A DNA stretch of 64,000 bases, from NCBI GenBank assembly GCA_023375785.1, contig SZWC01000811.1, positions 99,684-163,683 on the forward strand. The letters are read 5' to 3'. This document shows positions 34,767 to 46,858 of this stretch, piece by piece. This DNA comes from Penium margaritaceum (lineage: Eukaryota > Streptophyta > Zygnematophyceae > Desmidiales > Peniaceae). The translations under genes were made by a program, and so were the position numbers. How positions within the stretch are numbered: position 1 is the stretch's first letter; every line of letters starts with the position of its first letter. The notes under the pieces are model-generated. The model was not told the origin of the DNA and searched no databases. It saw only the letters and a list, made by a program, of their open reading frames with translations.

Positions 34767-35654
34767 TTGGCTCAGCTGCAGAAAGTGGAGGACGACGTCA
34801 CCGAAGACACGCCACAAGAGATCAGATCTCTATTGGCGGAGTTCTCGGATGTATTCCAAGACCCATCGGCTGGGCTTCCACCAGAAAGACACATGGGCCA
34901 CACGATTCCGCTGCAACCGGAGGCGACTCCTCCATTCAGACCCATGTATCGCCTTAGTCCAGCAGAAAGGCGAGAGGCCAAACGCCAAATGAAAGAGTAC
35001 TTTGCAAAAGAATGGATCGAGCCAAGTAGCTCGCCGTACGGTGCGCCGATCCTTTTTGTCAACAAAAAGGATGGTGGTTTATACATGTGCGTAGATTACC
35101 GGGCGTTGAACAAGCTGACGGTGAAAAATCGATTCCCCTTACCGCGGATTGAGGACCTTCTTTACCAACTCCAAGGCGCAAAAGTATTTTTGTCCTTGGA
35201 TTTGTCTCAAGGGTACCATCAAATCCGCATCATGGAAGATGATGTGCCCAAAACTGCGTTTCAAACGCACATGGGACACTATCAGTTCCGAGTGTTATGC
35301 TTCGGGCTTACAAATGCCCCGGCAACCTTCCAAGGAGAAATGAACCAAACGTTCGCCAAGCAACTCGGACAGTTTGTCTTGGTCTACCTGGATGACATCC
35401 TAGTTTTCTCCAAATCAATGGAAGAGCACATAGAACATCTGCGTGAAGTTCTCGCAATCCTTCGTGAACAGAAGTTCTCTGCGAAAGTGAGCAAGTGCAA
35501 GTTTGCACAAGATGAGCTCGAATACCTTGGACACATCGTCGGCAAGGACGGCATCCGCGTCGACCCACGAAAAGTCCAAGCCGTTGTGGACTGGCCACGC
35601 CCCGAAAATGTTGGGCAGATTCGGTCTTTCCTCGGCTTTGCAAACTACTTTTGA
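34767..35654 (+). CDS. Chromovirus reverse transcriptase (open segment of pol)
   Basis: This 296-codon open stretch lies in the pol frame and contains nearly the whole gypsy-type RT (RVT_1). Visible motifs in order are PIPLQPEATPPF-like text, YGAPILFVNKKDGG, DYRALNKLTVKNRFPLPRI, FLSLDLSQGYHQI, KTAFQTHMGHYQF, FGLTNAPATFQ, and the catalytic YLDD at about residues 206-209 (VLVYLDDILVFS), then the thumb (KCKFAQDELEYLGHIV). It stops at a TGA just after LGFANYF, where related elements have an Arg-containing YYRRF-like motif; a CGA-to-TGA change would explain it. The first codon given is TTG because the segment is internal to a polyprotein. Confidence 0.9.
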   Translation: MAQLQKVEDDVTEDTPQEIRSLLAEFSDVFQDPSAGLPPERHMGHTIPLQPEATPPFRPMYRLSPAERREAKRQMKEYFAKEWIEPSSSPYGAPILFVNKKDGGLYMCVDYRALNKLTVKNRFPLPRIEDLLYQLQGAKVFLSLDLSQGYHQIRIMEDDVPKTAFQTHMGHYQFRVLCFGLTNAPATFQGEMNQTFAKQLGQFVLVYLDDILVFSKSMEEHIEHLREVLAILREQKFSAKVSKCKFAQDELEYLGHIVGKDGIRVDPRKVQAVVDWPRPENVGQIRSFLGFANYF

Positions 35655-36319
35655 CAGTTTATGCAAGGGTATTCGACCCTAGTAGCACCGCTAACCAGGC
35701 TCACGCGAAAAGACGTGCGTTGGGAATGGACATCTGATTGCGAGAACGCTTTTCTCAAAGTCAAAGAGCTTCTCTCCATGGCACCCGTCCTAGCTCTTCC
35801 GGATCCATCACAACCGTGGGAGGTTCGATGTGATGCGTCGGTAGTTGGACTTGGAGCCGTCCTCATGCAGAACGGTCACCCAATTGCGTACGAGAGCCGG
35901 AAGCTCATACCCGCGGAAACACGGTACACGACTGGAGATCAAGAGCTCCTTGCGGCAGTTAACGCTTTCAAGATGTGGCGTTGCTACCTTGAGGGTGCTG
36001 AAGGGGGTGTGACGGTCGTGACCGACCATAATACATTGGTGTTTTTCCAAACGCAACCGAACCTGTCGAGACGACAGGCTCGTTGGAGCGAATACCTGAG
36101 TCGATTCTCGTTCACATGGGAACATCGGCCAGGACGCATCAATGTGGCCGATCCACTAAGCCGACAGCGTGCGGAAATAAAGCAACCACCGAGGTCAGTG
36201 GGTGTTTTATGGCCATTGCAACAGCAACCGTACAACCACCAGATCCCCTTGCACCTCTGCGTCAACCACCACGAGAAATTATCCATTACAATGGTTTTGT
36301 AAACAGGATCCGGATGGGA
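35655..36319 (+). pseudogene. Chromovirus RNase H and connection region, then frameshift
   Basis: The pol frame continues after the TGA. TPLTRLTRKD-like text is followed by RNase H (RCDASVVGLGAVLMQ, TTGDQELLAAV, VVTDHNTLVFF, RWSEYLSRFSF, GRINVADPLSR). This enzyme degrades the RNA template; the DAS, E and D catalytic positions are visible. The frame is then lost: homologous text (PPREIIHYNGF and onward) is read two frames away from about 36200. The region joins RT to integrase without a gene boundary. Confidence 0.8.
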
Positions 36320-37720
36320 TACTGTGTGGATTCTTGGTTTCAAAACTGTCAAAATCTGGACAAGTACGGCTTGGTGGAAGCCACAGGAATCTTGTGGCAC
36401 GGAGAATAAGTTGTTGTGCCAAACTCGAGAGACCTTCAAGCAAAGGTTATCTCCCAGTTCCACGACCGGCTAGTCGCAAGTCACGTGGGACCCCGAAAGA
36501 CCAGACAGGCACTCTCGGACCACTATTGATGGCCATGGTGGAGTGTCGATGTCTGTAAGTATTGCATGACATGCGACCCATGTCTACGGAATAAGGCAAG
36601 TAACAAGAAGCCTGCTGGACTCCTCCAGCAGCTTCCCATTCCTGGGACTCCATGGGAGTGCGTCAGCATGGACTTTATTACTAGTCTTCCGGACACGGCC
36701 CGTGGCCATGATGCAATACTAGTGGTTGTGGATCTTTCAACGAAGATGACACACTTCATTCCTACAACCACTGACATGAACGCAGAGGAGACCGCTCGTC
36801 TCTTCTTTGAGGGTGTCGTAAAGTACCACGGCTTGCCGTTGCGCATTAACTCCGATCGAGATCAAAAATTTGCTAGTATGTTCTGGCAAAAGATGCACAA
36901 GTACTTCGGCAGTGAGTCGCAAATGTCGATAGCATTTCACCCTCAAACTGACGGACAAACAGAGCGCATGAATCGCACTCTGGAGCAGATGCTCCGCATG
37001 TACGTGGACCCTGCCATGCATGATTGGGACGAATTCCTAACACCGGCAGAGTTTGCGGTGAACAACTCGGTGAACGAGTCCACACAGTTCACACCGTTCG
37101 TGTTGAACAGTGGTCGGCATCCAGTGGTACCCTCTTCATTGGTGAAGAGTGGGAGTACAGAAGGACAGGTTCCTTTTGCTCAAGCCTTTGCCGAGCGCAT
37201 CGACTCCTTGTTACAGGAGGCAAAGGGTCACCTTCAAGCAGCTCGGCAGCGACAAAAGGCATATGCCGACAAAGGTCGCCGAGAGGTCTCGTTTGACATC
37301 GGTGACAAAGTGCTGCTTAGCAGTAAAAACCTTCGGCTGAAGTCGCCAGGGGCAAGAAAACTTCTACCGAAGTGGGTTGGGTCGTTTCCCATTGTGGCAC
37401 GCATCGGGCCAGTGGCATACCGATTGCTACTTCCGCCGAGTATGAAGATACATGACGTGTTTCATGTGAGCCTGCTGGCTCCATATACGGCAGAAGGAAC
37501 CGTTCAGTCACCGCCAGCAGTCCTGGCTGCCGACGGCCAATACAAGGTCCTTTGCCTACTCCAGCACCGAGAGCGTACTCTTCGGTCGCGCGTTGTTAGG
37601 GAGTACCTCGTTCATTGGGCCGGTTGTGGACCTGAACACAATTCATGGGAGCCCGAATCTCGGTTGCCCACACGGGTGGTCAACGAGTACTGGAGCGAGC
37701 TTGCAGCTTGCATGGATTGA
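36320..37720 (+). CDS. Chromovirus integrase with C-terminal chromodomain
   Basis: The longest open part starts at 36566 (384 codons). The zinc-binding HHCC motif begins upstream (FHDRLVASH, then CKYCMTCDPC) but contains a TAA near 36408 and a TGA near 36527. The catalytic core is complete: D in SMDFITSLPD, D in INSDRDQKF, and E in QTERMNRTLEQ, with 35 residues between the last two. A GPY-like module (GPVAYRLLLPPS, DVFHVSLL) precedes a chromodomain at about residues 345-380 (REYLVHWAG, HNSWEPES, VVNEYW). Chromodomains bind histone-tail marks and are thought to steer chromoviruses to heterochromatin, consistent with this copy lying in satellite. The core and chromodomain look intact; the zinc domain is interrupted. 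Confidence 0.88.
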
Positions 37721-38018
37721 CGCGTGGCAGGAGGTACCACCTGAAAGCAGAAAAATGAACAACATTCCCACAGGGCAGCATTCATGGAAAGCGACCATAG
37801 GAGGTTGGGGACGCCCAACATGGTTGTCGCGCGGACGCTCTAGCCTAAAGGGGGGAGGCCGCTAGCCGTGCTGACCTACAAGCTGCAGCTTAGGTCTAAG
37901 TATCATGCACGTGTTCATGTTTAGCTGGTGATTGAAATAATTATTTTTCTTTCACAATGTTGATGACTCACTGACTGATAATCCTACTTGTTGTTCATGA
38001 ACAGGGACGGTTCATAAC

Positions 38019-38031
38019 AAGTGGGGAGGAA
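38019..38031 (+). other. Polypurine tract of chromovirus
   Basis: AGTGGGGAGGAA-type purine run directly abuts the TGTAGCGG start of the 3' LTR. The 300 bp before it (37721-38018) are untranslated, with no gene seen. Confidence 0.8.
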
Positions 38032-38894
38032 TGTAGCGGGAGGGCCGGTTCGGCCCTCCCACCTCGCTGAAGCGAGGGGTGGTTGCGCACCACCCCTCAC
38101 GTCAGCGAGGGCTGGCCGGCGGCCAGCACTTCGCTGGCCGCCGGCCAGCTCNNNNNNNNNNNNNNNNNNNNNNNNNNNNNNNNNNNNNNNNNNNNNNNNN
38201 NNNNNNNNNNNNNNNNNNNNNNNNNNNNNNNNNNNNNNNNNNNNNNNNNNNNNNNNNNGCCAGCACTTCGCTGGCCGCCGGCCAGCTCGCTGCCGGCCGG
38301 CTGGACGGCCGGCGGCCGTCCAGCCGGCCGGCCGCGAGCTGGCCAGCCAAGTGACCGGCCGGCCACCAGCCGGCCAGCCACAAGCCGCCGATCGCGGCCT
38401 CAGCCCGAGCGGCGGCTGAGAGGCCACGAGGGCCTTGAGGGCGAGGCCTCGTGGCCTCGTGCCCTTGCCCTCCCTCGCCCTCCTTGCAAACAAGCAAGAG
38501 AGGGCGAGGGATAGGGGGAGCGAGGGTGAGGTCTAATTTGCTGGCCCGAAATCGCCAGCGTGCCTCGCACGCGACGATTTTGCGCCAGGACGACAAAACA
38601 AAATTCAAAGTTCGTTCACGACAAACTTCGACATAAGACAAACGGAATAACTCATGCGAACACACGAGTTTGAGGTAAAAACCCCCGGTTTGGGTCCCAA
38701 AACCAAGGGTTTGGTTAAAAACGGAAATCGGCCTCCGGAGACTCGAAGTATTCAGGTCTCCCTGCTCTGGGTTGTTGATGACGATTGCCCCTCAGTCTTG
38801 CAAAGGGGGTAAACCCCTGACGCGGACTGAGAACGCCATTCTACGAACTCTGACGACGACTTCAGAGCAGGAGCTAGAGACTCGGCCCGTTACA
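38032..38894 (+). repeat. Chromovirus 3' LTR (contains assembly gap)
   Basis: Matches the 5' LTR from TGTAGCGGG to CCGTTACA. The GC-rich hairpin CCAGCACTTCGCTGG occurs on both sides of the gap, and the right side has an extra GGCCG-rich stretch, so this LTR is longer (863 bp including Ns, against 699). Confidence 0.9.
38152..38258. other. Assembly gap (107 Ns)
   Basis: The run of Ns starts immediately after the 16-bp-stem hairpin of the LTR and resumes inside a second copy of it. True gap length is unknown. Confidence 0.98.
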
Positions 38895-41022
38895 TCATAA
38901 CACGAGTCACAAATGGTCAGAGGGGGAAACCATGGGCTGGGAACACTAGTTATCAAATAGAAAGTAAAAATACCTTCAACATGTAGTGGCACGGTGTGGC
39001 TAGCGTGCACAGTGACCAACCAAAGGATGCCTACGTCACTGAATATGTCCGAAGATGTCCGCCATGTAAGGTCAACATTGACAAGTCATAACACGCGTCA
39101 AAAATTGTCAGAGGGAAAGACAATGGTCTGGGAACCCTGTGTATTGACTAGAAAGGACAAAGAGCTTCAATACGTAGTGGCACGGTGTGGCTACTATGCA
39201 CACAAAACAACCAAAATAGGCATATGTCACTGGCCATGACCAAAGAATTTCAATATGGCTGGTCAACGTTCACCAACCATAACACAAGTCAAAAATGACC
39301 ACAGGGGGGAACAATGGTCTGGGAATATCAGTTCTCAAATAGCAAGTACAAAAACCTTCAATCAGTAGTAGCACGGTGTGGCTACCATGCACAACGACCG
39401 ACCAAAGTAGGCATATGTACTGCCTTTGACCAAAGAAATCCGCACTGTGTGGTCAACATTGGCAACTCATAATACGAGTCACAAATGGTCAGAGAGGGAA
39501 ACAATGGTTTGGAAACACCGGGAATCAACTAGTAAGCACATGCACCTTCAATAAGTTGTGGCACAGTGTGGATACCATACACGATGACCAACCAAAGTAG
39601 GCATATGTCATTGACCATGACCAAAGATTGTCACCATGTGTGGTAAACTTTGAAAACTCATAACACGAGTCACAAATTGTCAGAGTGGACGCTAATGGTT
39701 TGTGAATACTAGTCATCAACCAGCAAGTACAAATACCTTCAATATGCAGTGGCATAGTGTGGCTATCATGCACAGTGACCAACCTAAGTATGCATATGTC
39801 ACCGACCATGACCAACAAATTTCACTTCATGTGGTCAACCTTGACAACTCACAACACGAGTCACAGATAGTCAGAGGGGGGTAACAATGGTTTGGAAATA
39901 ATAGCTATGAACTAGAAATTAGAAAGACCTTCAATACGTAGTGACACGGCATGGTAACCATGTACAGTGACAAACCAAAGTAGGCATACGTCACTAACCA
40001 TGACCAAAACAACTTTACGGTGTGTGGTCAACGTTGAAACCTCATAACACGAGTCTCAAATGGTCAGAGGGGGAAACAACGGGCTGGGAACACTAGTTAT
40101 CAACTAGCAGGTACAAAGACCTTTAACAAATAGTGGCACGGTGTGCATAGCGTGCACAGTGATCAACCAAAGGATGCATACGTCACTGACGATGACCAAA
40201 GAATTCCACTGTGTGTGGTCAACATTGACAATTCATATCACGAGACACAAATGGTCAGATGGAGAGACAATGGTTTGGAAATCCTAAGTATTGACTAGAA
40301 AGGACAAAGAACATTAATGTGTAGTGCCACGGTGTGGCTACTATGCACACCAAACAACCAAACTAGGCATATGTCATTGACCATGACCAAAGAATTTCAA
40401 TATGGGTGGTCAACGTTCACCAACCATAACACGAGTCACAAATGGTCAGAGCGGGATACAATGGTCTGGAAATACCAGCTCTCAACTAGCAAGTACAACG
40501 ACCTTCAATCAGTAGTAGCACGGTGTGGCTACCATACACAATGACCGACCAAAGTAGGCAAATGTACTGCCTTTGACCAAAGAAATCCGCTATGTGTGGT
40601 CAACGTTGACAACTCATAATGCGAGTCAAAAATGGTCAGAGGGGGAGACAATGGTTTGGGAACACCAGGTATCAACTAGCAAGCACAGCGACCTTCAATA
40701 AGTTGTGGCACAGTGCGGATACCATGCACGATGACCAACCAAAGTAGGCATATGTCACTGACCATGACCAAAGAATGTCACCATGTGTGGCAAACTTTGA
40801 CAACGCATAACACGAGTCACAAATGGTCAGAGTGGAAGAGAATGGTTTGTGAATACTAGTTATCGACTAGCAAGTACAAATACCTTCAATATGTGGTGGC
40901 ACAGTGTGGCTACCATGCACAGTGACCAACCAAAGTATGCATATGTGACTGACCATGACCAACGAGTTTCACTTCATGTGGTTAATGTTGACAACTCACA
41001 ACACAAGTCACAGATAGTCAGA
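38895..41022 (-). repeat. ~190-bp satellite array, inverted block, right part
   Basis: The type-5 monomer interrupted by the chromovirus resumes after TCATA. Inverted type-2 landmarks at 39576 and 40723 are 1147 bp apart. The block ends at the second inversion junction. No gene is seen. Confidence 0.94.
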
Positions 41023-41023
41023 G
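41022..41023. other. Satellite inversion junction, right
   Basis: Minus-oriented type-6 text (CACAGATAGTCAGAG) passes directly into plus-oriented type-2 text (GTTGACCACACACAGCGG). No spacer or insertion is present; one to two bases could belong to either side. Confidence 0.83.
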
Positions 41024-44000
41024 TTGACCACACACAGCGGATTTCTTTGGTCAAAGGCAGCTTATATGCCTGCTTTGGTCGGTCATTGTGCATGGTAGCC
41101 ACACCGTGCTACTACTGATTGAAGGTCGTTGTACTCGCTAGTTGAGAACTGATATTCCCAGACTATTGTTTCCCCCTCTGACAGTTCGTGACTTGTATTA
41201 TGGTTGGTGAACGTTGACCAACCATATTGAAATTCTTTGGTTGTGGTCAGTGACATGTGCCTACTTTGGTTGTTTGGTGTGCATAGTAGCCACACCGTGC
41301 CACTACGTATTGAATTTCTTTGTCCTTTCTAGACGATAATAGGGTTCCCATATCATTGTCTCTCCCTCTGACCATTTGTGACTCGTGTTATGAGTAGTAA
41401 ATGTTAGCCACACATAGTGTACTTCTTCGGTCATAGGCAGTGACGTATGCATCCTTTGGTTGGTCACTATGTACGCTAGCCACACTGTGCCACTACTTGT
41501 TGTAGGTGTTCATTCTTGCTAGTTGATGACTAGTGTTCCCAACCCATTGTTTCCCCCTGTAAATATTTGTGCCTCGTGTTATGAGTTTTTAACGTTGACC
41601 ACACACTGTGAAATTCGTTTGGTCATGGATAGTGACATATTCCTACTTTGGTTTCTCACTGTACATGGTTACCACGCCGTGTCACTACATATTGAAGGTT
41701 TCGTGTTGTCTACTTAGTATCTAGTGTTCCTAACCCATTGTTACCCCCCTCTGACTATCTCTGACTCGTGTTGTGAGTTGTCAACGTTAACCACATGAAG
41801 TGAAATTCGTTGGCCATGGTCAGTGACAAATGCATACTTTGGTTGGTCTCTGTGCATGGTAGCCACACTGTGCCACTGCATTTTTAAGGTTTTTGTACTT
41901 GCTAGTTGATAACTAGTATTCACAAACCATTATCTTCCACTCTGACCATTTGTGACTCGTGTTGTGAGTTGTCAAAGTTTACCACACATAGTGACATTCT
42001 TTGGTCATGTTCAGTGACATATGCCTACTTTGGTTGGTGATCGTGCATGGTATCGACATCGTGCCACAACGTATTGAAGGTCTTTCTGCTTGCTAGTTGA
42101 TACCTGGTTTTCCCAAACCATTGTTTTCCCCTCTGACCGTTTGTGACTCGTATTATGAGTTGTCAACGTTGACCACACACATCGGATTTCTTTGGTCAAA
42201 GGCAGTACATAGGCCTAATTTGGTCGGTCGTTGTGCATGGTAGCCACACCGTGCTAGTACTGATTGAAGGTTGTTGTACTTGCTAGTTGAGAACAAATAT
42301 TCCCAGACCATTGTTTCTCCCTCTGACCATTTGTGACTCGTGTTATGGTTGGTGAACGTTGACCACACATATCGAAATTCGTTGGTCATGGTCTGTGTTA
42401 TATGCCAGTTTTGGTTATTTGGCATGCGTAGTAGATAGTCCGTGCCGATAGGTTTTGAAGTTCTTTGTCCTTTCTAGTCCATACATAGGGTTCCCAGACC
42501 ATTGTCTCTCCCTCTGACCACTTGTGACTCGTGTCATGAGTTGTCAATGTTGACCACACATAATGGACTTCTTCAGTCATAGTCAGTGACGTATGCATCC
42601 CTTCATTGGGCACTGTATATGCTAGCCACACCGTGCCACTACTTGTTGAAGGTCCTTGTACTTTCTAGGTTATAACTAGTGTTCCCAACTGATTGTTTCC
42701 CCCTCTGACCATTTGTGACTCGTGTGATGAGTTTTCAATATTGACCACACACTGTCAATTTTTTTTGGTGATGGTCAGTGACATATGCCTAGTTTGGTTT
42801 GTCATTGTACATGGTTACCACGCCGTGTCACTACGTACTGAAGGTCTTTGTGCTTTCTAGCTGATAGCTAGTCTTCACAAACCACCGTTACCCCCCTCTT
42901 ACTATCTCTTACTCGAGTTGTTAGTTGTCAACGTTAACCACATGAAGTGAAACTCTTCGGTCATGGTCACTGACATATGCATACTTTGGTTGGTCACTGT
43001 GTGCATGGTAGCCACACTGTGCCACTACATGTTGAAGGTATTTGTACTTGCTAGTCGATAACTAGTAGTCACAAGCCATTATCTTCCACTCTGACCATTT
43101 GTGACTCGAGTTATGAATTGTCAATGTTTACCACACATTGTGATTTTATTTGGTCATGGTCAGTGATACATCTCTTGTTCGGTTGGTCATCGTGCATGGT
43201 ATCCACACCATGCCATAAATTATTGAAGGTCCTTGTACTTGCTAGTTGATACCTGGTGCTCCCAAACCATTTTTTCCCCTATGACCATTTGTGACTCGTA
43301 TTATGTCTTGTCAACGTTGGCCACACAACGGATTTCTTTGGTCAAAGGTAGTACATATGCCTACTTTGGTCGGTCATTGTGCATGGTCGCCACACCGTGC
43401 TACTACTGATTGAAGGTCGTTGTACTTGCTAGTTGAGAACTGATATTCCCAGACCATTTTTGTCCCCTCTGACCATTTGTGACTCGTGTTATAGTTGGTG
43501 AACACTGAGCCCACACATTGAAGTTATTTGTTCATGGTCACTAACATATGCCTAGTTTGGTTTTTTGGTGTGCACAGTACCCACAGCGTGCAACTACTTA
43601 TTAAAGTTCTTCGTCATTTCTAGTCTATACATAGGGCTCCCAAACCATTGTCTTTCCCTCTGATCACTTGTGACTCGTGTTATGAGTTGTCAATGTTGAC
43701 CACACAAAGTGGACTTCTTCGGTCATAGTCAGTGAGGTATGCATCATTTGGTTGGTCACTGTGCACGCTAGCCACACCGTGCCACTACTTGTTGAAGGTC
43801 TTTGTACTTGCTAGTCGATAACTAGTGTTCCTAACCCAATGTTTCTCCCTCTGACCATATGTGTCTCGATTTATGAGTTTTCAACGTTGAGCACACACTC
43901 CGAAATTGTTTTGGTCATGCTCAGTGACATATGCCTACTTTGGTTTGTCACTATACATGGTTACCACTCCGTGTCACTACGTATTGAAGGTCTTTGTGCT

Positions 44001-46858
44001 TTCTAGTTGATAGCTACTCTTCCCAAACCATTGTTACCCCACTCTGACTATGTGTGACTCGTGTTGTGAGTTGTCAACGTTGACCACATGAAGTGAAGTT
44101 TGTTGGTCAAGGTAAGTGACATATGCATACTTCGGCTGGTCACTGTGCATGGTAGCCACACTGTGCCACTACATATTGAAGGTTTTTGTACTTGCTAGTT
44201 GCTAACAAGTGTTCACAAACCATTATCTTCCACTCCGACCATTTGTGTCTCGTGTTATGAGTTGTCAAAGTTTACCACACATAGTGACATTCTTTGGTCA
44301 TCGTCAGTGACATATGCCTACTTTGGTTGGTCAGTGTGCATAGTATCCACACCGTGCCACAACTTATTGAAGGTTCTTGTGCTTGCTAGTTGATACCTGG
44401 TGTTCCAAAACCATTGTTTCCCCCTCTAACCATTTGTGACTCGTATTATGAGTTATCAACATTGACCACACAACGTATTTCTTTGGTCAAAGGCAGTACA
44501 TATGCTTGCTTTGGTTGGTCATTGTGCATGGTAACCACACCGTGCTACTACTCATTGAAGGTCATTGTACTTGCTAGTTGAGAACTGATATTCCCAGACC
44601 ATTGTTTCCCCCTTTGACCATTTGTGACTCGTGTTATGGTCGGTGAACGTTGACCACCGATATTGAAATTCTTTGGTCATGGTCAGTGACATATGCCTAG
44701 TTTGGTTGTTTGGTGTGCATAGTAGCCACACCGTGCCACTATGTGTTGAAGTTCTTTGTCATTTTATTGTTGATACATAGGTTTTGCAAACTATTTTCTC
44801 TCCCTCTGACCATTTGCGACTCGTGTTATGAGTTGTCAATGTTGACGAAACAAAGTGGACTTCTTCGGTCATAGTCAGTGACGTATGCATCCTTTGATTG
44901 GTCACTGTGCACGCTAGCCATACCATGCCACTACTTGTTGAAGGTCTTTGTACTTGCTAGTTGAGAACCAGTGTTCCCAACCCTTTTTTTTTCCCTCTAA
45001 CCATTTCTGACTCATGTTACGAGTTTTCAATGTTGACCACACACTGTGAAATCATTTTGGTCATGGTTAATGACATATTCCTACTTTAGTTGGTCATTAT
45101 ATATGGTTACCATGCCGTGTCACTACTTATTGAATGTCTTTGTGCTTTCTAGTTGATGAAGAGTCTTCCCAAACCATTTTTACCCTGCTTTCACTGTCTA
45201 TCACTCGTGTTTTGAGTTGTCAACGTTGACCACATGAAGTGAAATTCTTTGGTCATGGTCAGTGACATATGCATACTTTGGTTGGTTACTGTGCATGGTA
45301 GCCACACTGTGCCAATACATATTGAAGATACTTGTACTTGCTAGTCAATAACTGGTATTCATAAACCATTATCTTCCACTCTGCCCATCTGTGACTCGTG
45401 TTATGGGTTGTCCAAGTTTACCACAGATAGTGACATTCTTTGGTCATGGTCAGTGACACATGCCTACTTTGGCTGGTCATCGTGCATGGTATCCACACCG
45501 TGCGACAACGTATTGAATGTCCTCCTGCTTGCTAGTTGATACCTGGTGTTACCAAACGATTGTTTCCCCCTCTGACCATTTGTGACTCGTATTATGAGTT
45601 GTCAACGTTGACCACACACAGCGGATTTCTTTGGTCAAAGGCAATACATATGCCTACTTTGGTCGGTCATTCTACATGTTTGCCACACCGTGCAACTACT
45701 GATTGAAGGTCGTTGTACTTGCTCATAGAGAACTGATATTATCAGACCATTGTTCCCCCCTCTGACTGTTTGTGACCCGTGTTATGATTGGTGAACGCTG
45801 ACCACCCATATTGAAATTTTTTTGTCATGGTCAGTGACATATGCCTAGTTTGGTTGTTTGGTGTGCATAGTTGCCACACCGTGCCACTTGGTATTGAAGT
45901 TCTTTGTCCTTTCTAATCAATTCATGGGGTTTCCAAACCATTGTCTCTCCCTCTGACCATTTGTGACTCGTGTTATGTGTTGTCAATGTTGACCACACAT
46001 AGTGGACTTCTTCGGTCATAGTCAGTGACGTATGCATCCTTTGGTTTGTCACTGTGCACGCTAGCCACACCTTGGCACTACTTGTTGAATGTCTTTGTAC
46101 TTGCTAGTTGACAACTAGTGTTCCCAACCCATTGTTTCCCCCCTCTAACCATTTGTGACTCGTGTTATGAGTTTTCAACGTTGACCACATACTGTGAACT
46201 TCTTTTGGTCATGGGTAGTGACATATGCCTACCATGGTTTGTCACTCCACATGATTACCACGTCGTATCACTGCGTACTGAAAGTCTTTGTGCTTTCTAG
46301 CTGATACATGTCACTCATGTTGTCAATTGTCAACATTGACCACATGAAGTTAAATTTTTTGGTCATGGTTTGTGACATATGCATGCTTTGGTTGGTCACT
46401 GTGCATTGTAGCCATATTGGGCCACTACATATTGAAGGTATTTGTACTTGCCAGTCAATAACTAGTATTCACAAACCCTTATCTCCCACTCTGACCAATT
46501 GTGACTTGTGTTATGAGTTGTCAAAGTTTACGACACATAGTGACATTATTTGGTCATGGTTAGTGGCATATGCCTACTTTGGTTGGTCATTGTTCATGGT
46601 CTCCACACCGTGCCACGGCTTATTGTAGGTCCGTGTGCTTTCTAGTTGATACCTGGTGTTCCCAAACCATTGTTTCCCCCTCTGGCCATTTGTGTGTTGT
46701 ATTGTGAGTTGTCAACGTTGACCACACACTGCAGATTTCTTTCGTCAAAGGCAGTACATCTGCCTACTTTGGTCGGCCGTTGAGCATGGTAGCCACACTG
46801 TGCTACTACAGATTGAAGGTCGTTGTACTTGCTAGTTGAGAAATGATATTCCCAGACC
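41023..46858 (+). repeat. ~190-bp satellite array, block 4 (plus orientation) and array edge
   Basis: Type-2 heads at 42049, 43198, 44342, 45488 and 46598 give units of 1149, 1144, 1146 and 1110 bp. The last is short because a type-6 monomer near 46300 lost about 36 bp. The array stops at 46858 inside a type-3 monomer (...GATATTCCCAGACC) and does not reappear in the remaining 17 kb. Confidence 0.95.

Larger units (their letters stand above)
30190..38894 (+). mobile_element. Ty3/gypsy chromovirus LTR retrotransposon, full length, decayed pol
   Basis: The 8705-bp element (including a 107-base gap) has TG...CA ends and TCATA duplications. Order: 5' LTR 30190-30888, leader 30889-31752, gag 31753-33819, protease, RT, RNase H, integrase with chromodomain to 37720, 3' untranslated 37721-38018, purine tract 38019-38031, 3' LTR 38032-38894. 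RT before integrase is the gypsy order. Gag is open; pol lies in the -1 frame and carries stops near 34326, 34509, 34758, 35652, 36408 and 36527 plus a frameshift near 36200. HOR phase across the insertion is exact: type-2 landmarks 29723 and 39576 are 1143 bp apart after removing element and duplication. Confidence 0.95.

Noticed and set aside
7535-46858. Dozens of 60-106-codon open frames in the satellite (for example MWLACTVTNQRMHTSLTM-like)
   Set aside because: They recur with the HOR on whichever strand the array faces, start and stop at repeat positions, and vary as freely as the surrounding bases. They reflect low stop density in the monomer, not genes.
1-46858. CRISPR-like array
   Set aside because: Repeats are contiguous ~190-bp monomers without unique spacers, in a eukaryotic context with LTR retrotransposons.
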